Positions 1 to 10,867 of a stretch of 64,000 nucleotides of DNA are shown here, in pieces. Every line of letters starts with the position of its first letter. Position 1 is the first letter of the stretch. The stretch spans positions 31,122,652 to 31,186,651 of the forward strand of contig OY821792.1 in the NCBI GenBank assembly GCA_963682175.1. Direction: 5' to 3'. The notes under the pieces are model-generated. The model was not told the origin of the DNA. It saw only the letters and a program-made list of their open reading frames with translations, and ran no database searches. The translations under genes were made by a program, and so were the position numbers. The DNA is from Triglochin maritima (taxonomy: Eukaryota; Streptophyta; Magnoliopsida; Alismatales; Juncaginaceae).

Positions 1-765
1 TTGATTTCGAAATATCCATTCGAGAGGCAATTGAGCGAGTTGTATACGGTGGGTGTCTTCAAGAAGGTGCAGTTAGAAATTGGGAAGATGATGTACTGTG
101 ACATCAAGGATGAGTTCAACGAGGACGACACATTGCACTTCAACGTGACCGAACATGTATTGACACATATCCTCCCATTGTCGAAACGGTTCACAGTGCA
201 AATTAGAGATGAGAAGTGGGTATGCGATTGCAGAATGTTTGATCACGTCGGTATCCTATGTTGTCACGTTTATGTTGTTATTGCCCGAATACGTCCAAAC
301 GCGTTGCTCCCCGAGTCTTACATCGTCCACCGATGGAGGAAGGATATCCGAAGGAGCTATGGAGTCAAGTTTCCCCTTCAAAGTGGCATAACGGGGAGCG
401 ATGCGCTTCGTCGCCACGACGACATAATGGGTCGTGCGGTTTGGATCGCCGAGGCCGCTTTCGACTCAAACGACAGATATCTTCAGGCGGTAGAGGCACT
501 TGAGTTGCTTAAGGAACGTATGCAACGACCTGATCCTGTGTTCGATGGTACATCCGTTCTCAATCCGGATAAGACAAGACGGAAATGCAGACCGCCGAGC
601 AAACGACGAATTTCTTTGTCTGAGAAAATAATTAAAAGTAACGTTAAGAAAAGAGTCATCAGGAATAAGGTTCTACCCCCGTTACACCCTGCAGCACCCA
701 AACCGGGGGATCACGATTTCGATGACTGGGACGTGAATTTACATTACGAGGGAGTTCCTCCTTGA
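1..765 (+). CDS. FAR1/MULE transposase, C-terminal part
   Basis: The 254 residues enter from outside the window; the first codon is TTG and is not a real start. A SWIM zinc finger of the C-x-C...C-x-H type is visible around residues 75-92 (CDC, then LCCH). It is followed by the basic, low-complexity tail common in FAR1/FHY3-related and mudrA-type transposases. The catalytic DDE part must lie upstream of base 1. The stop TGA is at 763-765. SWIM fingers in this family help bind DNA. The reading frame is open to the stop, so this end is not obviously decayed. A domesticated FAR1-related host gene is possible, but the Ulp1 neighbour and the TIR at 6.4 kb favour a transposon gene. Confidence 0.8.
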   Translation: MISKYPFERQLSELYTVGVFKKVQLEIGKMMYCDIKDEFNEDDTLHFNVTEHVLTHILPLSKRFTVQIRDEKWVCDCRMFDHVGILCCHVYVVIARIRPNALLPESYIVHRWRKDIRRSYGVKFPLQSGITGSDALRRHDDIMGRAVWIAEAAFDSNDRYLQAVEALELLKERMQRPDPVFDGTSVLNPDKTRRKCRPPSKRRISLSEKIIKSNVKKRVIRNKVLPPLHPAAPKPGDHDFDDWDVNLHYEGVPP

Positions 766-925
766 TTATTGTATTTGTCCTTGGTTGGAATTATTCCTAT
801 GTAATTCTGTTGAAAGTCATTGTATGTCTGTCCGTATTATTGCATAAGATTCAACCCTTTCTTTGCTTGTTCGTTTGTGAATTAATTTCTGATGGCGACA
901 AATATATTTAAGTAATTTTGGTTTG

Positions 926-2226
926 TTGTATGTCTGTCCGGAATAAGTTACCAGTATGTCCGGATTAAGTTACCAGTATGTCCGGATTACGTTATAAGTC
1001 CGTCCGGATTACGATTCATCAATGTCCGGATTACATTTTATTTTTCTCCGGATTAAGTGACCAGTATGTCCGGAAGACGTACTTAGGTTGTCCGGATTAC
1101 AATGTTTGTCTGTCCGGATTACGTGTATTTGCAGTCCGGAAAAAATGTATTTGTTGTCCGGAATAAGTGTATAATCACTCCGGAATAAGTGTATTTGTTG
1201 TCCGCAAAAAATATATTTGTTGTCCGGTTTAAGAATAAAGTGTGTCCAGAAACGGAACATAAAGTTTGTCCGGAATAAGTGTATTTGCTGTCCGGAATAA
1301 GTGTATTTGTTGTCCGGCATAAGTGTATTTGTTGTCCGGAATTAGTGTATTTGTTGTCCGGTTTAAGAATAAAGTGTGTCCCGAAACGGAACATAAAGTT
1401 TGTCCGGAATAAGTGTATTTTTTGTCCGGAATAAGTGTATTTGTTGTCCGGAATAAGTGTATTTGTTGTCCGGTTTAAGAATAAAGTGTGTCCAGAAACG
1501 GAACATAAAGTTTTTCCGGAATAAGTGTATTTGCTGTCCTGAATAAGTGTATTTGTTGTCCGGAATAAGTGTATTTGTTGTCCGGAATAAGGGTATTTGC
1601 TGTCCGGAATAAGTGTATTTGCTGTCCGGAAGAAGTGTATTTGTTGTCCGGTTTAAGAATAATGTGTGTCCAGAAACGGAACATAAAGTTTTTCCAGAAT
1701 AAGTGTATTTGCTGTCCGGAATAAGTGTATTTGTTGTCCGGAATAAGTGTATTTGCTGTCCGGAATAAGTGTATTTGTTGTCCGGTTTAAGAATAAAGTG
1801 TGTCCAGAAACGGAACATATAGTTTTTCCGGAATAAGTGTATTTGTTGTCCTGAATAAGCTGTCCGGAATAAGTGTATTTGTTGTCCGGTTTAAGAATAA
1901 AGTGTGTCCAGAAACGGAACATAAAGTTTTTCCAGAATAAGTGTATTTGCTGTCCTGAATAAGTGTATTTGTTGTCCGGAATAAGTGTATTTATTGTCCG
2001 GAATAAGTGTATTTGTTGTCCTGAATAAGTGTATTTGTTGTCCGGAATAAGGGTATTTGCTGTCCGGAAGAAGTGTATTTGCTGTCCGGAAGAAGTGTAT
2101 TTGTTGTCCGGAATAAGGGTATTTACTGTCCGGAATAAGTGTATTTGTTGTCCGGAATAAGTGTATTTGCTGTCCGGAATAAGACTGCAAATAACGTTCG
2201 GATTACCTATCATGTTTGTCCGGAAA
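926..2226 (+). repeat. 22-bp minisatellite, array 1 (TGTCCGGAATAAG core)
   Basis: About 1.3 kb of head-to-tail units of 22 bp. The constant part is TGTCCGGAATAAG, followed by GTATTTGTT or GTATTTGCT. The first units (926-1160) are more diverged. From about 1220 a longer variant (TCCGGTTTAAGAATAAAGTG, then TCCAGAAACGGAACATAAAG) recurs at about 1225, 1360, 1480, 1645, 1785 and 1890, which gives a higher-order repeat. It lies between the 3' ends of the transposase and Ulp1 genes. Because 22 is not a multiple of 3, the minus strand reads through in long artificial frames; I do not regard these as genes. Confidence 0.95.
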
Positions 2227-2383
2227 CAAGAAAATAATTTTATAAAAACCCAACACCAATTGTCCTTGTATTGACAAATCATTCAATCATTCAATGTCCT
2301 TGTATTGATTTATAATAGTCTATGTAATTTTAAGATGTATACATGTATAACTTTGGAAACAAAATTAAAACATCCAGAGTCGT

Positions 2384-5300
2384 TTATTGTTGATTGCACA
2401 TCCCAGAGTCTTCGAGTAAGAAATTGGCCAAATCGCCTCTAAAACGGTGAATAACCTTGCTCTGCTTCGGCTTCGTCGGATCAGCATTCTCCATCAAACG
2501 CTTCATCCAGTACAAAACGTATTGCCCGCAGTCGTTACTCCCCGGTTGCTGTCGTTGGCTACCCTTCCTCTCAACTCTCAGCGGCCACTCAACCTTCAAC
2601 AACCCTCGCCAGAATCCCGCTATCTTAGACGCGGTGCATTCATGAGTTCCGACAAAACGGTTAGGATTGTCACCTTTTTTAAGTGTGCGGGAGAGGCTGT
2701 TGTACTGAATGAACTCTGATCGAGGTCCGTGGGCAACGAACAGAGTCCAGTGGCCGGCCAAACAGCATGGCTGTGCGATGATGACTTCCTCCACATTTAT
2801 TCCTTCAATTTTTGGGAGTAAATAATCTTTCCTTATATCTTCTCCATGTCCCTCCACAATCATTTCCGATTCGAAGGATGATAAGCAGACCACCTTTTGT
2901 TGCCCTCCTCTTCTGAGGAGTACCTCAATTAGGCCGTCAAGAGTTTCGTTGGTGAATTCTGTTTTTGGCAAAATTATTTCCTTGAGATCACCCCTGGTGA
3001 TATTGCTCAGAACCCCCCTCCAGATAATATCTTTGGCTTCTCGTTCGGGAGTCGTTGCATTCAATAAACGACGTACCTCATCATTGGTCAGCGTTCTCAA
3101 GGCGGTCGCATCCACATCGGGCCTCGTGGACGAAACATGGGCGGCCAGTTCATCTTTCGTTGTTTCGTCGGCCTCGTATATTTCTTCACTGGCTTCTTCG
3201 ACCCCTTTTGTTTTTGTGGTGACTTCTTCGGCCTCCTTTATTTCTTCTTGTTTTTCTGCGGCATTCTTCTGTGCCTCATCTTGGCCAGATTTGCTTTGCG
3301 CTTCGTCTATATGTTCTGTGCGCAAGCGTGGTTTAATGGTACACATTTTTTGAGGGTGCAAAAGCGGTAGCGATACCACAACCTTCCTCTTTCTTTCCTG
3401 CTGTCTCCTCATATCCTCCTCCTTCTTCTTCTTCTCTTCCTCCTCCCTCTTCTTCCTCTCTTCTTCCTCCCTCGTATTCCTCTCTTTCTCCTCCCTCCTC
3501 TTCTTCTCATCCTCCTCCCTCATCTTCTTCTCTTCCTCCTCCCTCTTATTCTTCTCATCATCCTCCCTCTTCTTCTTCTCTTGCTCCTCCATCTTCTTCC
3601 TCTCTTCCTCCTCCCTCTTCTTCCTCTCTTCCTCCCTCCACTTTTTTCTCTCTTCCTCCTCCCTCCTCATCCTCCTCCCTCTTATTCCTCTCATCCACCT
3701 CCCTCTTCTTCCTCTCTTCCTCCTCCCTCTTCTTCCTCTCTTCCTCCCTCCGTTTTTTTCTCTCTTCCTCCTCCCTCCTCATCCTCCTCTTCTTCTCATC
3801 CTCCTCCCTCCTCTTCCTCGCATCCTCCTCCCTCTTATTCCTCTCATCCTCCTCCCTCTTCTTCTTCTCATCCTCCTCCCTCTTATTCCTCTCATCCTCC
3901 TCCCTCCACTTCTTCTCATCCTCCTCCCTCTTATTCCTCTCATCCTCCTCCCTCCTCTTCTTCTCATCATCCTCCCTCTTCTTCTTCTCTTGCTCCTCCC
4001 TCTTCTTCCTTTCTTCCTCCTCTCTCTTCTCCCTCTCTTCCTCCTCTGTCTTCTTCCTCTCCTCCGCCTCCCTCTTTTCCCTCTCCTCCGCCTCCCTCTT
4101 ATTTCTCTCTTCCTCCTCCCTCTTTTTCCTCTCTTCCTCCTCCCCACGGACTATCAGCCTACGACACTCTTCTTGAGAGATCCGGAGTTCTTCCTCCAGG
4201 TTGTTAATTTTAACGGTCGCCTCCCTAAGTGCTGCTTCAGCTCGCAGCCAATTCGTCTTCACCTCACTAAGTTCCAACTCTTGTAGCAGTGTGTCACATG
4301 GAATGCTGCATTCACTGAGTTGTACCCTTGGTAGAGTGGATGTTGAAGGTGTTTCCTTCGAGGCGACCTTTGCTGCGGGAGTTGCTTCTGCAGGAGGAAA
4401 TTGATCCTCTGACAACAGTGAATGCTCCCGTTCACTGAGTTTTGGGGTGCCCTTCAACTCAAATTGGCCCGAGTAAATCCGGGACAAGTTGATGCCTCGA
4501 TCTTCCCATTTTCTAAGGATTTGGCGTCTGCTAAACATTTCCGTCCAACACTTGAACCGTGGAAATGCTGACCGGGGATCCCCCAATTTGAACTTCTCGC
4601 AAAGCCACACCTGAAAACAGGAATGAGTTAAAAACCAGAAACATAACTTCCCCAGGACAGACACAACTCTTATTCCGTACAGACGCAACACTATTCCGGA
4701 CAGACAAAACTCTTATTCCGGACAGACGCAACACTATTCCGGACAGACAAAATACTTATTCCGGACAGACACAATACGTATTCCGGACAGACACAATCAT
4801 TCCGGACATATACAGGACTATTCCGGACAGACAAAATACTTATTCCGGACAGACAAAATACTTATTCCGGACATACACAATACGTATTCCGGACAGACAA
4901 AACTCTTATTCCGGACAGACGCAACACTATTCCGGACAGACAAAATACTTATTCCGGACAGACACAATACGTATTCCGGACCGACATAACTCTTATTCCG
5001 GACAGACGCAACACTATTCCGGACAGACAAAACTCTTATTCCGGACAGACAAAACTCTTATTCCGGACAGATAAAATACTTATTCCGGACAGACACAATA
5101 CGTATTCCGGACAGACAAGACAATCATTCCGGACATATACAGGACTATTCCGGACAGGCAACACACTTATTCCGGACAGACAAAATACTATTCCGGACAT
5201 ACGTAATACTTTTCCCGGATAACCTCAAGACACTTATTCTGGACAGAGACAACACTATTCCGGACAGACACAAGACTTATCCCGGACAGACAAAACACTT

Positions 5301-6034
5301 ATTCCGGACATAAACCAACACTACTCCGGACTGACACAACACTCATTCCGGACCAAGATGCTTACTTGTAATACGGCAACGCAACCATACACGTAGTCCT
5401 GCTTCATAGAGAAGTTCGCTGACAATCTCCTCCTCGAGAGGTCCCGTTGGGCTTCCTCCAGGCCTTCAACCAAAAAAGTGTGAACCGTATTTGCCCACGC
5501 ATATCTCTTCAGGCGCTTGAGGTTCTTAAGGTGCTTCGTGTACCACACTTTACTTTGCAGTGATCCATCGAAGAACAAAAAATGATTGAAAATCATAGAA
5601 ATAAGGAGTCGGACGTGCTCCTCCTCCTCGCACAGCTTGCTCGTGGCGGTAAGATGACCCAGTAGTTGGGTGTTGTCGAGGTTAACACCGTCACGTTTCT
5701 CTACGTACATGGCTTCCATATCCACTCTCTGGCCATGTGCTCTTAGTCCAAGTAGAAGGGCGACGTCTTCTACCGTAAATGGGACCACCCTAGTGGCTAT
5801 TCTCAGACCGACTTCATTGGCGTCGAAGTGTTCGACGAACCAACCCAGTATCTCGTTGTCAGTTGTGACGTGAGGAAAGGAGAGGAAGTGACCGAAAGGC
5901 GTCCGTTGGAAGACATTTTTCTCCTCCTCCTTCATCCGGTCGAACTGCTTGTGAAGGGCCGTGAAACCGCACTTGGTTTCGCGGAAGTAGTACGTGTTTC
6001 CCTTAAACCACCAAAAAATTTTGTTAGAGGCCAA
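2384..6034 (-). CDS. MULE-borne Ulp1-like (C48) cysteine protease with DUF1985-like N-terminus
   Basis: Exon A runs 6034 down to 5366 (donor GTAAGC). The intron is 4611-5365 and holds minisatellite array 2. Exon B starts at 4610 (acceptor TTTTCAG) and ends at 2384. Exon A encodes a globular region resembling the N-terminal domain (DUF1985 type) of plant transposon Ulp1 genes. Exon B has a spacer, a long E/K/R-rich coiled coil (about 4190-3400) and a C-terminal Ulp1 fold: GHWTLFV (catalytic His), QYNSLS where Asp is usual, and NDCGQYVL (catalytic Cys). Ulp1 enzymes cut SUMO from proteins. The coiled-coil frame shifts near 3660-3695 in simple GAG/CTC repeats, so the gene may be broken or the repeat miscounted. 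The first codon at 6034 is TTG; a 5' exon from an ATG at 6137 (MDPSLLPETS) is plausible, but I could not join it in frame. Confidence 0.7.
4650..5352 (-). repeat. 22-bp minisatellite, array 2, inside the Ulp1-gene intron
   Basis: About 0.7 kb of units reading TGTCCGGAATAAG plus a variable tail (AGTTTTGTC or TATTTTGTC) on the minus strand, the sense strand of the surrounding gene. It fills nearly the whole 755-bp intron. The period is again 22 bp and the 13-bp core is identical to array 1. Confidence 0.93.
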
Positions 6035-6371
6035 TAATGAACCTTAAAATGAACCAGAAAGAACGTGGTTGACACAACACCTGCGCGGCTACAATTTCAG
6101 GAGCGATGGAGGTTTCAGGTAGTAGAGAAGGATCCATTTTCGCCTGCTTATAATTTTCGTTCGACTAAAACAGGAATGAAGGTTTTGGATGAGCGTATGG
6201 AAAGGAACTCCGGGTGAAATGGGGAATGGAAAAGGAGAAGACTTGGGAGGAAAGTTACTCGAATGCTGTACCACCGGTAATGATGTACGTGAAGTTTAAC
6301 CGTCTAATTGTGATTTCGGGAAATGAATCGTCGCACCCAAAAATTCGTAATTTACTTTTCCCCGCGCAGAA

Positions 6372-6452
6372 GTTTTGGCTGACTGGACGCTGAACTGGCA
6401 ACTGACTGGTCCGTCCACGTAGGAAGCGTCACGGACGCGCGCGTCCGTGTAT
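6372..6452. repeat. Right terminal inverted repeat of MULE-1
   Basis: A GC-rich end with CGGACGCGCGCGTCCG, itself a palindrome, near the tip. It closely resembles the right end of MULE-2. The exact last base is uncertain because the partner TIR is outside the window. Confidence 0.6.
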
Positions 6453-7000
6453 AACGGTTCATGAGTTAATCGAGTAAAGTAAATCCTCTGTTATTATAAT
6501 TAGTTTAGTTATTGGCTTTTAAAACAATTTGTTGATGTATCTACTAATTTTCATTGATTATTTGCAATATTCGAGGGCATTGTCAAGCAGAGTGAAGGGA
6601 GGTCGGGCGATCTCATTGGATTTTGAAATTTTGCTTAGATCGTGAAAAATCATTTCCGAACCCTTGGATTTTGATCCATTTAATTTTCCAATCCTTGAGT
6701 CCTTAAGAATTTCTACCAGATGAAAATTCTTGACATTTGCAGTATGTTATCAAATATTTTGGTACATGATAATCGTCTTAAAATAGAAACCTAGTTATGG
6801 AATATTGGGAATGTTAGTTTTGTCTTCATTGTTTTAAGTAAATGGGGTTCAAATATAAATTCACTTCAAAATTCTGTGTGTGCAATTTTTTGTTTGAAAT
6901 CTAGTTGATTACTATTGATAAAAATCTTTGCCATGAACCATGTAACAAAGATCCAAAAGATACAAGCTGAATGAGTTTTCTATTTTACCTATTCTACCAT
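6453..7000. other. Anonymous AT-rich intergenic DNA
   Basis: I see no open frame, repeat or RNA gene here. The last five bases (ACCAT, 6996-7000) are the target-site duplication of the following solo LTR. Confidence 0.6.
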
Positions 7001-7095
7001 TGTAACATCCTCAAACAACGGAAGAATTTAAAATTTTATAACATACGATCAAACAAATAATATTACTCAAATACAAGGAGACAGATGCACCAACA

Positions 7096-7097
<2 letters not shown>

Positions 7098-7127
<30 letters not shown>

Positions 7128-7132
7128 CATAT
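7098..7132. repeat. AT microsatellite in solo LTR A
   Basis: A run of alternating AT/TA dinucleotides broken by two C residues, just after the conserved GCACCAACAT of the LTR. Confidence 0.9.
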
Positions 7133-7399
7133 CCGAGTATTTCAAAAGTGTGATTACATCAAAAAGCTATACTACAAATACAAGTAATCACTCTGACCTC
7201 AAAATGAGAGAAAGTTGGATCTGGTAGCGGCGCTCCTCTCCAGGGTCATCACCCCCTAACACCGATCACGGCCTGAAAAACAAACATGCAACAGTGCCTG
7301 AGTTTCCAGAAAAAAACCCTGAATGTCAAACTCTACAATGCATGAAATTGAAACACTCTAGCATGCAATTCTATCAACAAAGAAAAATACGAACAACAA

Positions 7400-7752
7400 G
7401 GCTGGGCTCCAGGGCATTTTCACCCAACCACAACACACACCACCGTTACGGGGCTCCAAGACTTTTTCACTCAACCACCGCAACACACCACGTCGTCAAG
7501 CTGGGTTCTAGGGTTTTTTCACCTAACCGCAGCTACCACGACACTACCAGGGCTCCAAGGCTCTTTCACCCAACCCTTATCACGCGGTCCATGCTCAAGC
7601 TCCAGGGCTCTTTCACCAAACCTGAACGCACTACGGAGCTCCAGGGCCTTTTCACCCAACCCCACACAGACTAGTTGGGCTCTAGGACTGTTTCACCCAA
7701 CCGCAGTTCTCACAACAGTTACGGGGCTCCAGGGTTTTTTCACCCAACCACC
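7400..7752 (+). repeat. Degenerate tandem repeat in solo LTR A
   Basis: Eight copies of a block reading GGGCTCCAGGGCT, then TTTTTCACCCAACC, at about 7401, 7449, 7499, 7551, 7598, 7635, 7674 and 7724, spaced 37 to 54 bp. This block is absent from copies C and D. Copy B has a different tandem repeat at the equivalent place. Confidence 0.85.
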
Positions 7753-7859
7753 GCAACACCCATGCTTACTAGCACACTTGTCGGAAGAACATCGGCACCA
7801 CAACTCGCCTCACACGGATGACCACAACAACCGCACCTCCAATGTGCAAAACTGGACAC

Positions 7860-8700
7860 AAACGGTCGACCGAATTTCACTAAAACAATGCAATTGGTTC
7901 GACCGACACTCCATCGGTCGAACAATTCCCACCAACAACATACGTTCGGTTGAACCAAAGTCAGAGAATGATCGACCGTTTAGAAGGTCACCTCCCAAGT
8001 TCAACGAACATAACGACCAATCGGTCGAACGACGAAGGGGACCCGTTCGACCGAAACTCACCAGTGAAAACCACCAACGCTCAACATCAACACCGGTCGA
8101 ACCCCCGAGCACTCTCGGTCGACCAAATTCCACCAGTAAAATCCACCATACGTCCAAACAACACTGGTCGACCGAATTTCACCAGTAAAATCCATTATGC
8201 ATCCAAACAACACCGGTCGACCGAACCACCATCAGTCGAACCCAACCATCTGATTTGATTTGTTCTCAATAGCCATGATATGATCATCTTAGGGTGATCC
8301 TTTTGTCGACAAATGCTCCTATTACACTCGGAATCTCTGAAGGATGAGAACCAACTATGTAGCATCTACATCGATAATTCAAGTATTTTATACGTCATTA
8401 GTCTGATCATTTGTAGGAACTACCCGTAATAGCGAACTTGCTATTCAACTTAAGTCATCGGTCGGACGAGTAAAACAGGCGGTCGACTGTTTAGATGATC
8501 AACGCCCCAACCAACCTACAACAATGCACACAGTCGAACGACAAAGGGGCCCCGTTCTACCAAAACCAACCAGGCTTGCCTCAAATGCACAACCGGTCGA
8601 CCGTCCAAGGGCATCGTTCGACCGGTGTGAGGCAGAAACCCGAATTCTCATTAGGAGCGGTCGACTATTTGCACCAACTGGTCGACCGATCTAGCAGTAA
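7860..8700. promoter_or_regulatory. Cluster of CGGTCGACCG-type palindromes in solo LTR A
   Basis: Many copies of GGTCGACCG and half-changed forms (GGTCGAACG, GTTCGACCG) lie 15-60 bp apart, for example at 7863, 7898, 8095, 8118, 8166, 8216, 8597, 8661 and 8681. A gap at about 8250-8455 separates two sub-clusters. The function is not known; calling it regulatory is inference from the same cluster lying upstream of TATA boxes in other LTRs here. Confidence 0.6.
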
Positions 8701-9282
8701 AATCTGTTGAACGTTTGCTTGCGACGAGCCTTTCGGCCTACTGTCGACTTCCAAATACTCACATAACAAAAGTGAACAACAACAACTAGTTTGACATACC
8801 GTGAAGGTTTGAAGAAACCTTCGAAGAACCTCGACGGCACTTCCTCGGGCACTTCACCCAAAAACACGATCCACCGACGAACGCCTCGCTCGGTCAACGA
8901 TCACCACCTCCTCGACCATCACCTCGCCACCCCCCAACGCTGAGAGAGAGAGAGAGATTGAGAGAGAGAACGAAGAAGAACAAGGGATGGGTTAAGCAAC
9001 CAACAACTCACCTCCACGAGCAAAAGACGTCGACCACTTCAACCTCTCCGTAGATCACCTCCACTCGCCGGCACAACACTGAGAGGGGGGGGAGAGAGAG
9101 ATGCGTGAGAGTGTGTGTGAGAAAGAGAGAGACGTGAGAGAGTGAGTGAGAGAGAAAAAGAATCACCTTATATACTCCCCACCATTTCAATCATCACCAT
9201 CCATCCAATCTAATCTAATCTCCTCTTAAACACCACAAAAACAACAATTAAAAATCAATTAGGATTAGGATCTTACAACCAT

Positions 9283-10592
9283 AGAGACTCAAAGATATGA
9301 ATGTCAATGTTGAGATTCAATATCTGATTTTAAATCTCAAAATAAGTATTCTACTAATTGAGCTGGATACAATTTGGAACATGTTGCCAGAACATTCTAG
9401 TTACTTTACAACAAGAGTTTCTAGTTTTTATCCTCACATATCTTTAGAGTGATAGAGATCCAATAAAAAGTCAGAAAAAGAGTGATTTGTGGTGTCGGGG
9501 CAGAAGAGAACAGACCGCCAACACCGGCAACCGAAGCCAAGAAATGGGCGGTGGATCGAGGCGCAACGTGGCGGCACGAGAACCATCTGTTTGGCTCGTG
9601 GATTCCCCCTCGTAAGCTTCGCCCATAACACCGACTCCAAAACACTCCACTTCATTTGCATTGGAGCCAATCATCTCGTGTAAAGTGTAACTGTGTAACA
9701 CCACTAGAAATTACTAAGAAAATATTATATTTCCACCTTGAAATATTGAAGCTCAACAATAAAGTCATTTTTTGGTCTTCCATGAACCGAATGTGAGATC
9801 GAAGTACCATAAATTACATGTTGAAATTTAATTAAATATTATTAAATATTTTCATAAAAAATACAATAAATGCATTTACTGAAATGTTTAGCATTCACTG
9901 CAAGCAGCGAAGCACAAATGTTGCACGTTTAGGCGTAAAATTGCAGTTTCATCAACAAACAAAAAAAAAGTTGAAGTAGGCAGTTGTGGTTATTATTATC
10001 ATCATATTCCCAAGGTTTTGGCACATTGCCTATTATTCTGATTGGGCAACACAAATGTGTTTTGACATTTTATGAGAAAAACGTGACTCCCAAATTGGGC
10101 TCGAAAAGATAGTTTTTATAAGATAGATCAATCATCTTTACCAGCTTTTTAAAACCACTTAAATCCTATACATATTCGAACATCCGGAAACGAGAAATTG
10201 AGTAATGCACATCTAGATTGTTCAGGTGTACCATGACCAACAACTTAATTCCTTCCGAAAACGGTAATATCGATCCAAACCATGTTGTCAAATGGCCCTT
10301 AAATCGACCTCAACCTCCTCATGATTGATGAGCTCCAAGAGGAATCGGAGAATTTTCCGAAGAAGCTACACAGACTAGACTAGATGGTCCATGTCCCCAA
10401 GCTTTAATGAGCAACAACAACTCCTCCACAGTAACCAACCAATTCCAAGACGATTGTAGTCCTCACAAGAAAGATATTATTGTGACCATACAGGGACCAG
10501 TTTGCACATCAAGAAGTTGAACTTGTCCCACCACAAACAGTACTGTTACAATGCACTCAATCACACAACCATATTGGGATGGAAAACGATTA
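9283..10592. other. Intergenic DNA between solo LTR A and MULE-2
   Basis: No convincing gene. Short open frames around 9420-9700 on both strands have no recognisable domain, no splice partners and higher GC than their flanks; they could be a captured gene scrap. The rest is AT-rich. Confidence 0.5.
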
Positions 10593-10867
10593 GCGGACGC
10601 TAGCGTTCGGGACGCACGCTTATGTGGTCAGCCCAGTCAGCAGACGCGTTTGAGTTGGCAGTCTCCACAGAAAAAGTTTATTTTTTATTTTATTCCTCGT
10701 TTCGTACAAATGTCTACATCCCTCCATCCCTCATTAATGCGTCTCAAATCACTCATTTTCCATGAACATTTTGGCTCTTCTACACATCACAGGAGACTTG
10801 TTATAAATCTCAACATGCGTCTTCCTTTTTCTTCCCTTCTCTTCTGTGGTCCTACCTCTGTGCTTTG

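Larger units (their letters stand above)
1..6452. mobile_element. Mutator-like element MULE-1, left end outside window
   Basis: The unit holds the 3' end of a FAR1-type transposase on the + strand, a minisatellite, and a converging Ulp1-protease gene on the - strand. It ends in a GC-rich terminal inverted repeat at about 6372-6452. That end (GCTGACTGGACG, then CGTCCACGTA, then GCGTCCGTG) matches the right end of MULE-2 at about 12073-12134, which supports the boundary. A transposase plus a Ulp1-like gene is the arrangement known for Kaonashi-type MULEs. The left TIR and 9-bp target duplication cannot be seen because the element runs off the window. Confidence 0.75.
7001..9277 (+). mobile_element. 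Solo LTR A (long-LTR family)
   Basis: It starts TGTAACATCC and ends GGATCTTACA, the TG...CA ends of an LTR with a short inverted repeat. It is flanked by a perfect 5-bp duplication ACCAT (6996-7000 and 9278-9282). There is no second LTR, primer site or gene, so it is a solo LTR of 2277 bp. Landmarks shared with copies B, C and D are GTGCACCA then TGTGATTACA near the start, CCTGAGTTTCC further in, and a cluster of GGTCGACCG motifs (about 7860-8700). A TATA-like CTTATATACTCC sits at about 9167-9178 after GA-rich tracts. The length suggests a Gypsy element, but this is inference. Confidence 0.88.

Noticed and set aside
926..2226. CRISPR-like array
   Set aside because: Units are contiguous with no unique spacers, and the DNA is a plant nuclear genome.
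1009..2282. Long minus-strand reading frames (up to 209 aa) through minisatellite array 1, made of repeated SGQQIHLFR-like words
   Set aside because: A 22-bp repeat without stops is open in all three phases of one strand (66 bp = 22 codons). There is no start context, splice pattern or known domain; it is a by-product of the repeat.
3581..4207. Plus-strand Pro/Ser/Leu-rich frame of 208 aa
   Set aside because: It is the complement of the E/K/R coiled coil of the Ulp1 gene.
6081..6137. 5' exon MDPSLLPETS... of the Ulp1 gene
   Set aside because: A good ATG and donor, but the only nearby acceptor (6043) joins it out of frame with the DUF1985-like exon; left out of the gene limits.
9421..9704. 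Four overlapping frames of 64-78 aa
   Set aside because: No domain, no splice partners, all three minus frames open together in GC-richer DNA; not supportable as a gene.
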